Positions 17,624-26,341 of a stretch of DNA of 64,000 bases are shown in pieces. The DNA is from Arthrobacter pascens (GTDB lineage: Bacteria > Actinomycetota > Actinomycetes > Actinomycetales > Micrococcaceae), in the NCBI RefSeq assembly GCF_017052465.1, contig NZ_JAFHKT010000145.1:124001-188000 (forward strand), read 5' to 3'. Under the pieces are notes generated by a model that saw only the letters and a list, made by a program, of their open reading frames with translations, was not told where the DNA came from and did not search any database. The translations under genes were made by a program, and so were the position numbers. Each line of letters starts with the position of its first letter. The stretch's first letter is position 1.

Positions 17624-17800
17624 CGACCTTGCGAGGGGATAAGGGTAGCCAAGGCGAACGACCGACTGAAAGGCAAGCAGCCGAAGTTACCCAAGGCCCG
17701 ACGGAAGCATCTTCTGACGCTGCAAGTGGAGGCCAGCGAGGTCAGTTACCGAGGGATCTGGCGCTGGCGGAGCTGTCGTCGTAGGCTCTGAGCAATCGCG
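17624..17800 (+). pseudogene. Remnant of a serine recombinase (resolvase/invertase) C-terminal region
   Basis: One frame reads E-G-I-R-V-A-K-A-N-D-R-L-K-G-K-Q-P-K-L-P followed by a helix start. This is the conserved segment just before the C-terminal helix-turn-helix of Tn3-type resolvases. Further on, the pieces of the DNA-binding domain continue in other frames (a D-L-A-L-A-E-L-S-S segment, then a V-G-S-E-Q-S-R-Q segment), so at least two frameshifts have destroyed it. The catalytic N-terminal domain is absent: the remnant abuts the stop of the alpha/beta hydrolase. It marks a former mobile element or an integration scar. Confidence 0.6.
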
Positions 17801-17989
17801 CCAGCCAGCGGTGAAAAGAGGGATCACTACACCAGGATACGGTCCCCGCAGGCCGGCGCTGACCGATTCAAAACATCGCCCGCTTACGCGGTGTGCTGTG
17901 CCCGCCAGCTCGCGGCAACTGACGGCGCAGTTCCGGAACGAGCCCGCGAAAACCCGCGGGCAGGCCGGCCAGTTGAACGGGATCCAGCC

Positions 17990-18274
17990 ATGAACAGAAG
18001 CAACGCTTCAGCCGCCCTCGCCATCGCAGCAGTTCTCACTCTCACAGGCTGCGGCGGCCCCGCCCCGTCCGGTACCACCGCGTCCGCGAGCCCCTCTCCA
18101 GCGTCCCCGGATCCGACCCCAACACCGACCCCGAAGGCCTACACCAACGAGGAACTGACCGCCATCGTCGCCGGCCTGAAGGATGCCCAGGGTCAGCCCC
18201 TCACCGTTGTCCCGGCAGCACAGATCGATCAGGGACTGATAGCAGCCCGGGAGATGCTGGAAACCGCCGTCTAG
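17990..18274 (+). CDS. Small putative lipoprotein
   Basis: A 94-residue protein from the ATG at 17990. A signal sequence ends in the lipobox L-T-G-C at about residues 18-21, then a Ser/Thr/Pro-rich linker, then a helical domain of about 50 residues (A-Y-T-N-E-E-L-T-A-I-V-A-G-L). Similar small actinobacterial lipoproteins have no assigned function. The ribosome binding site is weak. It is convergent with the methyltransferase gene, with 7 bp between the stops. Confidence 0.7.
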   Translation: MNRSNASAALAIAAVLTLTGCGGPAPSGTTASASPSPASPDPTPTPTPKAYTNEELTAIVAGLKDAQGQPLTVVPAAQIDQGLIAAREMLETAV

Positions 18275-18281
18275 CCAACCG

Positions 18282-18884
18282 TTACGCTTTTCGTCGGGCG
18301 GTCATCGCCGCATGAGGACGCCGGCCAGGATCGGTCCTTGTATGCTCATCAAGGACCTCAAAACCGGCGCGGGCAAGCCTGGCAGCCATGCCGTCAGTGG
18401 ACCGGAGGTAGGCGGTGGTCACCGCGTGGGGGAAGGCTTCGCCGTCCGTGCCCTCAAAGAACCCCGTCAGAAGAGTGCCGCCGGGGGCAATGCAGCGCCC
18501 TAACTCGCCGAGTGCGGACTGAAGATCCTCAGTTCGGAGGTGGATGAGGGAGTACCACGCGAGGATCCCGCCGATATGCCCGTCGTGGATCCCAAGGTCC
18601 GTGAACGACGCGACCCGGAACAACGTGCCCGGGAATCGAGCCTTGGCCGCCTGGACAAACGCGGGCACAATGTCGACGCCTTCGGCATCGGCGCCCAGGC
18701 TGGTCAGGAAAGCAGTCCAGTGACCCGGGCCGCAGCCGACGTCGACGACCGGACCCAGCAGCGACTTCGCCCAGTGCGCTATGAACCGTTGGTCCTGCTC
18801 GTCCGCCTTGTCCACCGATCCGAACAGCGAGATGTATTCTGGCGCGCGCTCGGCATACGCATCACGAACCGTTGCCTCCGTCAT
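18282..18884 (-). CDS. Class I SAM-dependent methyltransferase
   Basis: 200 residues with the Rossmann SAM-binding motif V-V-D-V-G-C-G-P-G-H-W at about residues 46-56, the acidic end of strand 2 (A-E-G-V-D-I) and a methyltransferase type 11-like centre (I-L-A-W-Y-S-L-I-H-L). These enzymes methylate small molecules; the acceptor cannot be deduced. It has no operon partner. Confidence 0.87.
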   Translation of the reverse strand: MTEATVRDAYAERAPEYISLFGSVDKADEQDQRFIAHWAKSLLGPVVDVGCGPGHWTAFLTSLGADAEGVDIVPAFVQAAKARFPGTLFRVASFTDLGIHDGHIGGILAWYSLIHLRTEDLQSALGELGRCIAPGGTLLTGFFEGTDGEAFPHAVTTAYLRSTDGMAARLARAGFEVLDEHTRTDPGRRPHAAMTARRKA

Positions 18885-19062
18885 CAGCTCCGAGCCTATA
18901 CGCCCGGGTCCCGTCCGAGGGGCATGATCTGACGGAGAACGGCTCGTGCCTCTGGCGGCGTGGGCCCCTCTGGCGGTATTTCCCGCACCGCACTACAGTT
19001 CAAAACTCGAGTCAAAACCGCCCGCCAAGCCACAGTCGCAGCCCACATTACGAAGGATGGCC

Positions 19063-19425
19063 ATGAACCCAGTTTCCCCGCAAATTGGCACCGTATTCGT
19101 CCCTGTCAGCGATGTGCGGAGGGCCCGGGACTGGTACTGCGACATGTTGGGCCTGCCCGCCGAAGACTCCGTGCTCTTTGACCACCTGTCCATGCTGCCC
19201 ATGAACGGCACGGGCCTGGTCCTGGACAGCAAGATCTACTCCCCCGGCGCAGTCTTCAAGGTTCCGGCCTTTCACTTCAACACCTCGGACATCCGGGCCG
19301 CGCACGGGTTCATGAAGGACCGTGGCGTGGAACTGACGGACGTCAACGAGGATCAGTGGTTTAACTTCCGGGACCCCGACGGCAACGTCCTGATGATCTG
19401 CCAGATCCCGGCAGCGACAGAATAG
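19063..19425 (+). CDS. VOC superfamily protein
   Basis: A single VOC domain of 120 residues with the G-T-V-F-V-P-V-S-D-V start and the F-R-D-P-D-G-N-V-L-M-I-C end. The ATG at 19063 is preferred because AAGG stands six bases before it; an ATG two codons earlier is the alternative. The W-F-N-F-R-D-P-D-G-N element is typical of the glyoxalase-like branch of the superfamily. Substrate unknown. Confidence 0.82.
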   Translation: MNPVSPQIGTVFVPVSDVRRARDWYCDMLGLPAEDSVLFDHLSMLPMNGTGLVLDSKIYSPGAVFKVPAFHFNTSDIRAAHGFMKDRGVELTDVNEDQWFNFRDPDGNVLMICQIPAATE

Positions 19426-19453
19426 CCGCGGCGGTGCCTTCAGCTGCCGGCCG

Positions 19454-20203
19454 TTAGGGCCGCAGGCTGCTGAACTCCGCGTACGCCAGCGGCGCGTAGC
19501 CGGCGTAGGTGTTGATCACGGCGTCCTCGATGGACTGGACATCCAGGTGCGGCACCAGGTCATTCACGGCACCGGCCGTCGCGGGGTCCCAGTCCAGGCC
19601 GAGTGCTCCGTAACTGGCCGTGAGGACGCTGCGGATGGGCGCCGAGTTTTCCACCACGATGACGGAGCTGAACAGCCACCCGCCGGACACCACGCGCTGG
19701 GCGGTGCCCACGAGCTTAATCCGGTGCGCGGAGTCAGCCGGGTGAGTTCCGTGGACGCTGAACTCCCCCGGGCAGTATTCCCCCGGGATCTCGCCGACGG
19801 CGGCCTTCACGCCGGCGCTTCGCAGCGCCTCCGCCAGCATCTCGCCAAAGAACGCGAACCGGCCCTTGGCTCCCGCGATCGCATCGGCATGGGGCTCCAC
19901 GTGGTCGACGATCAGCGTCCCCTCGTGGTAGGCGGCGGCCCGCCCTCCGGCCTTGCGGACCAGGGGCTCAAAGCCCTGCTCCCGGCACGCCTGCGCTGCG
20001 GCTTCGAAGCCGGCAAGGTGCGTGTCCCGCTGGCCGAAAGCAACCGTCGGGGCGGGGCGGTACAGCCTGAGCGTGGGGCCGACCATCCCCGTCTTGGCCA
20101 GGCCCAGCAACTCGATTCCGAAGTCCAGGTCCCGGGCGGCACCCAGCGAATCGTGCTGACGGACGACGGTCAGCGTCGGTGATCCGGCCCCGGCCTGCTG
20201 CAT
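19454..20203 (-). CDS. Lipoate-protein ligase A family protein
   Basis: 249 residues of the BPL/LplA cofactor-transferase fold: the R-K-A-G-G-R-A-A-A-Y-H-E-G-T element (substrate loop) and the conserved lysine in H-R-I-K-L-V-G-T-A-Q-R. Such proteins attach or move lipoate or octanoate onto the E2 and GcvH proteins. The start ATG at 20203 has GGGAG eight bases upstream; an upstream in-frame ATG is less likely. It lacks the C-terminal accessory domain of E. coli LplA, so it may be an octanoyl/lipoyl transferase rather than a full ATP-using ligase. Confidence 0.82.
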   Translation of the reverse strand: MQQAGAGSPTLTVVRQHDSLGAARDLDFGIELLGLAKTGMVGPTLRLYRPAPTVAFGQRDTHLAGFEAAAQACREQGFEPLVRKAGGRAAAYHEGTLIVDHVEPHADAIAGAKGRFAFFGEMLAEALRSAGVKAAVGEIPGEYCPGEFSVHGTHPADSAHRIKLVGTAQRVVSGGWLFSSVIVVENSAPIRSVLTASYGALGLDWDPATAGAVNDLVPHLDVQSIEDAVINTYAGYAPLAYAEFSSLRP

Positions 20204-20219
20204 GTTGCTAAGCTCCCTT

Positions 20220-20606
20220 ATGGTCGTATTGCAATTCCTGGTCGTCGCAGCGGCATTCGCCGTGATCGACGCCGTGTGGCTCAAGCTCATGAACCCGTTC
20301 TACCGCCGCCACATCGGCGGCCTGCTGGCCGAACGGCCCAATCTAGGGTACGCCGTCGTTTTCTACGTGATGTACATCGCCGGGATCGTCTTCTTCGCGC
20401 TGCGTCCGGCGCTCGACGGCGGCAGCTGGCTGACCGCCGTCGGCTACGGTGCGGCGCTGGGTGCCTTCGCCTATGCGACGTATGACCTGACCAACGCGGC
20501 GACGCTCAAAACCTGGCCCCTCCCGCTGATCCTCGTGGACCTGGCCTGGGGCGCCGTGCTGACCGCCCTCGCCACGCTGGCCGGCTGGCTGGTGTTCCAC
20601 CAGTAA
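20220..20606 (+). CDS. DUF2177 family membrane protein
   Basis: A small integral membrane protein with four predicted helices. It carries the family marks D-A-V-W-L in helix 1 and the T-Y-D-L-T-N-A-A-T-L-K-x-W-P segment in the loop before the last helices, both typical of DUF2177. Function unknown. Neither possible ATG (20202 or 20220) has a clear ribosome binding site; 20220 avoids overlap with the divergent lipoate-ligase start. Confidence 0.82.
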   Translation: MVVLQFLVVAAAFAVIDAVWLKLMNPFYRRHIGGLLAERPNLGYAVVFYVMYIAGIVFFALRPALDGGSWLTAVGYGAALGAFAYATYDLTNAATLKTWPLPLILVDLAWGAVLTALATLAGWLVFHQ

Positions 20607-20631
20607 CCGCAGGAGCAGGTTTCCCGTAGCG

Positions 20632-21435
20632 TCAGCTCCTCCGCAGCGTCAGGATCTGTTCCGCGCGGCCAAACGGCCCGGCCAGGTCGTGCAGCACGGT
20701 CGACGTGAGCCCGATGCCGTCGGCTCCGAAGGAGACCGCGTTGTCGAGCCCCAGCCATTCGCCTTCCGGCCGGCGGTACATGTGGATTTGCAGGTCCAGG
20801 TTGGGGAAGGCGTAGCTGTCCCTGCCCGGCGGAACCCGGGCGGCAATGCCGTTCGCCGTGTCCACCAGGCCCATCAGCCGGGCCATGTCGGTACTGTCCG
20901 ACCTGTCCGTCAGCGGATGGTCAGTGCGCAGCCAGACCTTGCCGGAGCCGGGCCGGTGCCCGTCGGCCACCCTCATCTCGAGGGACCGGATGTACCCGCC
21001 GGGCCAAACGCTGGCGCCGTCGTAGGGTTTGCAGTCATGGGGTGAGGGGATCACAGCGTCTTCGACGGCGGCCACGGCCGACGTGTCGCTGGTGATCATC
21101 CGCCAGGCCGTCGCCCGGATGATGGTGCGTCCGGCAGCCACGAGTTCTGCCTGCAGGAGTTCGATGGTCCTGCCGGGGCGGAGTGTCGTGGTGGCGATCT
21201 CGAACCCGCCGCCGGGAATCAGGCCGAGGATTTCGTAGCTGAGGCGTGCCATCCGCATGTCGCCGCGTGGCTCGTGCCGTTCCAGCCGGTCGGCGAGCAG
21301 TCCGGAGGCCGGCGCCATGTGCTGTTCATGCTCGTTCCAGGCCCCCTGCGCGTGAATCGTGGAGCGGAAGTGACCCCCGCCCAGATCCTGGTAATAGAAG
21401 TCGCCTTCGGCGAGTTCCGGCAGTGCAGCAGTCAA
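20632..21435 (-). CDS. Thioesterase family protein (double hot-dog, TesB-like)
   Basis: 267 residues starting at a TTG (21435) that has AAAGGG six bases upstream; a GTG at 21453 is an alternative. The sequence shows the two-hot-dog acyl-CoA thioesterase layout: an N-terminal module with G-G-H-F-R-S-T-I-H-A-Q-G-A-W-N and a C-terminal module with the A-F-P-N-L-D-L-Q-I-H-M-Y-R element and W-L-G-L-D-N. Thioesterases of this kind hydrolyse acyl-CoA. The chain length is not predictable. Confidence 0.82.
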   Translation of the reverse strand: MTAALPELAEGDFYYQDLGGGHFRSTIHAQGAWNEHEQHMAPASGLLADRLERHEPRGDMRMARLSYEILGLIPGGGFEIATTTLRPGRTIELLQAELVAAGRTIIRATAWRMITSDTSAVAAVEDAVIPSPHDCKPYDGASVWPGGYIRSLEMRVADGHRPGSGKVWLRTDHPLTDRSDSTDMARLMGLVDTANGIAARVPPGRDSYAFPNLDLQIHMYRRPEGEWLGLDNAVSFGADGIGLTSTVLHDLAGPFGRAEQILTLRRS

Positions 21436-21591
21436 CGTTGACCCTTTCGACACAGTAAACGAATCCGCGATCACCCTACCGCGAGCGCGGCAGTCCCGCA
21501 GGCCACGGGCGCACGCCCCCTCGTGGGCTTTCACAGCCTCCTCAAATGCAGGGCTCACAAGCGGCGTAAGTCCGGAACCTAGAAATGAGGC

Positions 21592-22149
21592 ATGACCTTC
21601 CAAAAGACCTCACCCCGCAAACCCACGCCGACGCGGCGCGCCATCCTCGCGGCAGGCCTCGCCCTGACTCGTTCCGCCGGCGGCGGCTCGTACCAGGTCA
21701 CGGCAAGGCCACGGTCTCCGGCGGCACGGTGGTGGTCAACGGGCCAGCGAACGACGGCAACGGCGCACTGGATGTCAACGGCGAGCTGGCACTCAGCGCC
21801 GGGACCCTGGCCGCCGCGGGCAGCGCCGGCATGGCGGTCACCCCCCGGCACCAGCTCGACGCAGTCCGGCGTGCAGCTCACCTTCGGCTCGACGCTGCCG
21901 GCCGGGACCACGGTGCAGCTGGCCGACGCCGACGGCACGCTTGTGGCCACGTTCGTGACGTCCAAGTCGGCAGCGTCGTTGGTCCTCTCCTCCGCGGCCA
22001 TCGAGGACGGAAAGGAATACACCGTCTACACCGGGGGAACCGCCCGGGTGGTCGCGGGACTGGGCGAGGGATCCCTGGACGGCGCCGAGCAGCAGGGCAC
22101 TGTCACGGTGGGCGAATACACCCAGGGGCACGGTCCCGGCGGACGATAG
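21592..22149 (+). pseudogene. Frameshifted and internally shortened carbohydrate-binding-domain protein
   Basis: An N-terminal piece (R-R-A-I-L-A-A-G-L-A-L-T) looks like an export signal. A second piece in another frame reads K-A-T-V-S-G-G-T-V-V-V-N-G-P-A-N-D-G-N-G (beta-helix repeats); a third, in the first frame again, reads P-G-T-S-S-T-Q-S-G-V-Q-L and continues to the stop. Together they match the start and end of the secreted proteins of about 500 residues with glycine-rich repeats found in actinobacteria, with the middle missing. The second shift falls in a run of six C at about 21842-21847; removing one C restores the frame there. No single frame codes the protein. Confidence 0.65.
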
Positions 22150-22239
22150 CAGGACGTTAATCTGCCGGTCGCCAGGGGATTTTCTGGGTAGACTCGGAGC
22201 CAGGTCCTTCTAGCAGCCCTCGGAAGCGGTGTTCCACTA

Positions 22240-22941
22240 ATGCGAGTAATTAGCTACAACCTCCGCAAGCACAAAGCCAGCGGGGAGCTGGTCAACCTGG
22301 CCCGCAATTTCGGAATCGATGCCCTCTGCCTCCAGGAATGTGATTCCGCGGACCTGCCGAAAACCCTCGGTCCTCTGCACCTGGCTGACTTCACCAAAGG
22401 CAACAGGCTCGGACTGGCAATCTACTACCGCACGGAGCGGTTCACAGCCCTGGAGACCAAGACCTTTGCGTTGAAGAAGTCCATGCACGACCATGTCATG
22501 GCGCCCGCGCACGAGCGCCTCATCGGCACCCGGGTGGTGGACAACGAGACGGACCATGAACTGGTCATCGGCTCGTTTCACGCGGCACCGCTGACTGCCT
22601 CCAATTCACTCCGCCGGAAGCAGATCCATGCCGCGCACGCGGAACTGCTGAGCATGGGCAGCGGACTCATGACTCTGATGGTCGGGGACTTCAATTACCC
22701 GTTCTTCACCAAGAGCCTGCATGCCCACATGAAGGACGCCGGCTACGCCCTGTCGCTCAGTAACCGCAGGACCTACACGCGCTACAAGGTCTTTAAGGGG
22801 CACTTCGACTTCGCCACGTCCCTGGGGCTGGATATCGAAAGCGTGGAGACCCTGCCGCGCGGGAAGTCGGACCACCTGCCGATCCTGGTCACGGCGGAAT
22901 ACGGGCAGGACCGCTCACCGCTCAAGCAGCCTGTCTCCTGA
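22240..22941 (+). CDS. Endonuclease/exonuclease/phosphatase family protein
   Basis: A 233-residue metal-dependent phosphoesterase of the EEP (DNase I-like) fold. The catalytic set is in order: Asn in S-Y-N-L-R-K-H (residue about 6), Glu in C-L-Q-E-C-D (about 33), Asp/Asn in V-G-D-F-N-Y-P (about 150) and the final Asp-His in K-S-D-H-L-P-I. There is no signal peptide. The family includes nucleases and lipid or nucleotide phosphatases; the true substrate is unknown. Confidence 0.87.
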   Translation: MRVISYNLRKHKASGELVNLARNFGIDALCLQECDSADLPKTLGPLHLADFTKGNRLGLAIYYRTERFTALETKTFALKKSMHDHVMAPAHERLIGTRVVDNETDHELVIGSFHAAPLTASNSLRRKQIHAAHAELLSMGSGLMTLMVGDFNYPFFTKSLHAHMKDAGYALSLSNRRTYTRYKVFKGHFDFATSLGLDIESVETLPRGKSDHLPILVTAEYGQDRSPLKQPVS

Positions 22942-23022
22942 CGCAAAGCTTGGGCGCCGCCTGCCCTCACACCTGCGTGCGTCGGCTTTTGTGACGGCCT
23001 TGGCCATCCACATCGCGGGGCG

Positions 23023-24480
23023 TTAATGCCGTGCAGGCCCGAACCAGCGGGCCAGTGCGTCCTCCAGCCCCGGCTGAGTCCCGTCTCCCGTCCACGCCAC
23101 ATGCCCGTCGGGGCGGACCAACACGGCCGCAGGAGCGCTGACTGAACCGATCACGGGAAGCTCCCACCCGCCGTCGTACGTGGCGTCCACCAGCTGCACC
23201 CGATCCGCCCAGGGCCCCGGGTCGACGCTGCCCGGCTCGCCAAGGTTGAGCAGCACCGCGCGGGCGTCGTGCAGGAAAGTGAACACGCGCTGCGGGCCGT
23301 TGGCGGTGACGACGTCGAGATCGGGCATGCGGCGCCCGAGCAGCGGGTGCCCCTCACCGATGTCGAAGCGGACGTCCAGGCCGGAAATGAGTCCGCCCAG
23401 CTGCTTCCGGGCCTCATCGATCGTCAGCAGGCCCGCCACCGTGTCGGCCAACGCGCCGATGCGCGGGTCGGCCCGCTGCATGATTGACTGCGCCATCGTG
23501 TGCTTCAGCGCGCGGGCCCCGGCCGGGTGCCGCTCGGCGTGATAGGTGTCCAGCAGGCTGTCCGGCGCAATGCCCTTGACCACCTGGGCAAGCTTCCAGC
23601 CAAGGTTCACGGCGTCCTGGATGCCGAGCCCGATCCCCTGCCCGCCCGAAGGAGAATGGATGTGCGCGGCGTCCCCGGCCAGCAGCACGCGGCCGCTGCG
23701 GTAGGCTGCGGCCTGCCTCGTGGCGTCGGTGAACCGCGAGATCCATGTCGGAGTGTGGATTCCGAAATCGGTGTTATAAATCTCGGTCAGCGCCTTGCCG
23801 AGGTCGGCCAGGGTGGGCTCGGCCGCCGGCCCAAGTTGCTTCTCGGTCACCACCACCCGCGTGGTCCGCCCGTCCTCCATCAGGTGCAGCCCGTGGATGC
23901 CCACCTCGTCGATGCGGATGCCCGCCGGCGTCTCCTCGGTCACCGCCACTTCGGCGATCAGGCTGCTCCTCGTGGCATCCCAGCCGGGGAAGTCGATGCC
24001 GGCTGCCTTGCGCACAGCACTTCGCCCGCCGTCGGCGCCGACCAGGTACAGCGCGCGCATCGGCCCGCCGTCGGCGAGACGCACCTCGACCCCGCTGTCG
24101 TCCTGGGCGAAGCCGGCCACCTCGAGCCTCCGATGGACCGGCACACCCAGTTCCTCGATCCAGCCGGCCAGGATCCGCTCTATATGGTTCTGCCACAGGC
24201 CGAGCGTGTAAGGGTGCCGTGTCGGAAAATCGCTCACGTCCAGCTTCGTGTTCCCGAAGAACGCCGCCTGGACGGGCTGGCCTTCGGAGAGGAACCGGTC
24301 GGCAATCCCGCGCTGGTCGAGGATTTCGATCGTCCGCGAGTGGAACCCGCCCGCACGCGAGCCCACCAGCTCCGGCGTCGGGCGGCGCTCCACAATCGCG
24401 GCATCCACCCCCGCCAGCGCCAGCTCACCGGCCAGCATCATCCCGGTCGGACCGCCTCCGGCAACGAGCACATCCACCAT
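23023..24480 (-). CDS. FAD-dependent monooxygenase (class A flavoprotein hydroxylase)
   Basis: 485 residues. Family features are the N-terminal FAD motif G-G-G-P-T-G-M-M-L-A-G-E-L-A-L, the V-G-A-D-G-G-R-S-A-V-R (DG) motif at about 155, and the L-L-A-G-D-A-A-H-I-H-S-P-S-G-G-Q-G motif near residue 285, followed by a thioredoxin-like C-terminal domain. The length and motif spacing resemble rifampin monooxygenase and the phenol/aromatic hydroxylases, so it may inactivate an antibiotic or degrade an aromatic compound. The ATG at 24480 is where homology begins; the upstream frame is discarded. Confidence 0.9.
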   Translation of the reverse strand: MVDVLVAGGGPTGMMLAGELALAGVDAAIVERRPTPELVGSRAGGFHSRTIEILDQRGIADRFLSEGQPVQAAFFGNTKLDVSDFPTRHPYTLGLWQNHIERILAGWIEELGVPVHRRLEVAGFAQDDSGVEVRLADGGPMRALYLVGADGGRSAVRKAAGIDFPGWDATRSSLIAEVAVTEETPAGIRIDEVGIHGLHLMEDGRTTRVVVTEKQLGPAAEPTLADLGKALTEIYNTDFGIHTPTWISRFTDATRQAAAYRSGRVLLAGDAAHIHSPSGGQGIGLGIQDAVNLGWKLAQVVKGIAPDSLLDTYHAERHPAGARALKHTMAQSIMQRADPRIGALADTVAGLLTIDEARKQLGGLISGLDVRFDIGEGHPLLGRRMPDLDVVTANGPQRVFTFLHDARAVLLNLGEPGSVDPGPWADRVQLVDATYDGGWELPVIGSVSAPAAVLVRPDGHVAWTGDGTQPGLEDALARWFGPARH

Positions 24481-24552
24481 TACAACCCCCGCCTCTCCAA
24501 GGCTTTTCCGTGCATTTCTTCCGGGCCCGTCCGAGCCAGTTTGAGGCATGAC

Positions 24553-24574
24553 GGGGGCCTTGCCGCAAGCCCCC
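24553..24574 (-). terminator. GC-rich hairpin, probable terminator of the DUF5671 operon
   Basis: GGGGGCCTTGCCGCAAGCCCCC can fold into a stem of about nine pairs with one bulged C. It lies between the stop of the DUF5671 gene and the start of the monooxygenase gene, both on the minus strand. No T-run follows, so it may be only a partial terminator. Confidence 0.45.
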
Positions 24575-24615
24575 ATGTGCGCGATAAATTGGAAATAGAG
24601 GGCGGCCTGTAGCAG

Positions 24616-26337
24616 TTACTGATCGGAGAGTGGCCTGCCCAGGCTCGCGGCGCCGTCCGCCAAAGGGATAACGTCAATCCGGCCGTCCCGGCCGATGACA
24701 ACCAGCACGCGCTCGCAGCTCACGCCGTTCAGCGCCCGCACCAGGTCCCCCGGATCCGGCGCCGTGCCGGTTCCCGGGGCGGCAGCACCGCCGTCGGCCC
24801 TTTCCCACACCGTAACGTCGGCGCCGCTGGCCTCCCGTATTGCGCGGCGGAGCGGAACAGGATCGGAGCCGGCCACGAGAATGACCTCGCCGATTCCACC
24901 TTTGAGGTCCGGAGCCCCAGACGGCGGGACGGGCTCCGTCGGCGGCGGGACCGTCCGTTCCCGCCGCCAGACACCGTAGTGATAGGCCGCGACAAGTCCC
25001 GTGGCCGTCAGCAGGCCCAGCGGGGCGCGCGCCCTCCCCAGCAGGCTGCCCCTGCCGGAGGCATCGAGGAGATGTTCAAATGCCTGGTAACCGACCACGA
25101 GCAGCGCAATGAGGGCCACCACGGCACTGAGTCCGAAAACCACCACCAGGTAAATGCGCTGCCCCCGCTGCCCGGACCGTTGCCGGCCCCGCCGATGCAG
25201 CGGGCCCCACACCTGCCACCACACTGGACCACCGACTGCCAGGGCGCTGATGCCGCCCAACAGCAGCGTCCGGGTGCCTGTTCCCGCCAGCGTGGTTTCT
25301 GCCAGCCCGAGCGCCGCGTTGACCACCACGCCGATGCCTGAGGCCGCGGCGACCAACGCGGCGCCGGCCGCCAGCAGCCGCGATGCCTGGCGCATGGCCC
25401 CTGAGCGGCGCCCGGCGAGCGCGGCGTGATAGCGCCAGACCGCGCAGCCGACCGCCGCCGCCGCAGCGGCGGGGCCAAGAGGTTCCAACAGCTGCGGGAG
25501 CGGACTGGACCGGTCAAAGCCCAACCGGAGCAGCACGAACAGTGCCGCGACCGCGCCGGAAAGGGCGAGGATACAGCCCCCAAGGACGCCGGCGACGGCA
25601 AGTGCCACGTTGGCCAGCCCCGTTGTGAGGTGCAGTCCGCGGCCACGGATCCAGTGCCACCACCAGAGCACGGCTCCCCCGGCTGCCCAGACGAGCGACT
25701 GCAGCACCGGAACCCACCAAGGGTTACCGAGGGACGGCGTGCCGGCGATTCCCTGAAGCCCGGCATCGAAGAGGTTGCCCAAGGCCGTGCCAGCCCCGCC
25801 TGCGCCTATCAGCAGCCCGAACACCGAGCCCACCACAAGGGGCACGCCGGCCAGACGGCTCGGTCCTTTGGCCGGATGCAGCCACATCCACCGGTGCCAC
25901 GCCCACACCAAGGCCCACACCAGGCCTGCGGCTGCTCCTGAATACCACTGCGGTGAGTCCCCGCCGATGGCCGACGACGCCAGCCCGAGAAGTGCAGTGG
26001 TGAAGGTAATGAGGGCGACCACGTAGACGCCGGAGACGTAGAGTCCCCAGGACAGCGCAGCCCGTTCCCCGTTCTCGCGCAGCCGGCGCCACACGAGCCA
26101 CCAGAGGATGGCCGCGAGCGTGCCGCCGACGAGAGCGAAGGCCAGCGACCGGGCGAGGCCACCGACGTCGCGCTCCGCGAGGGAGGTTCCACTGGAGAGC
26201 AGCCGCCCCAGCAGGCCGCTCAGCCCCGATGTCCCGATCAGGACGAGGGAAAACAAGAGCAGGAACAGTATGAGGCGGCGGACCGTGGTCAGCGCCGCGT
26301 GCGGTGGCGGGGCCGTATCCGGCCGGACGGTACTCAC
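24616..26337 (-). CDS. DUF5671 domain multi-spanning membrane protein
   Basis: 573 residues with about eleven to thirteen hydrophobic helices in repeated groups, matching the DUF5671 repeat (W-Y-S-G-A-A-A-G-L-V-W-A-L-V-W-A-W-H-R type segments). A soluble C-terminal tail of about 130 residues follows, with alternating strands and helices. Function unknown. The start is GTG; it is the last gene of a run DUF1918, small anchored protein, DUF5671 with gaps of 4-8 bp, so the three are co-transcribed. Confidence 0.8.
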   Translation of the reverse strand: MSTVRPDTAPPPHAALTTVRRLILFLLLFSLVLIGTSGLSGLLGRLLSSGTSLAERDVGGLARSLAFALVGGTLAAILWWLVWRRLRENGERAALSWGLYVSGVYVVALITFTTALLGLASSAIGGDSPQWYSGAAAGLVWALVWAWHRWMWLHPAKGPSRLAGVPLVVGSVFGLLIGAGGAGTALGNLFDAGLQGIAGTPSLGNPWWVPVLQSLVWAAGGAVLWWWHWIRGRGLHLTTGLANVALAVAGVLGGCILALSGAVAALFVLLRLGFDRSSPLPQLLEPLGPAAAAAAVGCAVWRYHAALAGRRSGAMRQASRLLAAGAALVAAASGIGVVVNAALGLAETTLAGTGTRTLLLGGISALAVGGPVWWQVWGPLHRRGRQRSGQRGQRIYLVVVFGLSAVVALIALLVVGYQAFEHLLDASGRGSLLGRARAPLGLLTATGLVAAYHYGVWRRERTVPPPTEPVPPSGAPDLKGGIGEVILVAGSDPVPLRRAIREASGADVTVWERADGGAAAPGTGTAPDPGDLVRALNGVSCERVLVVIGRDGRIDVIPLADGAASLGRPLSDQ

Positions 26338-26341
26338 GGGC

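Noticed and set aside
23500..24612. 370-codon + strand frame opposite the monooxygenase
   Set aside because: Antisense shadow; the flavoprotein motifs on the minus strand are complete.
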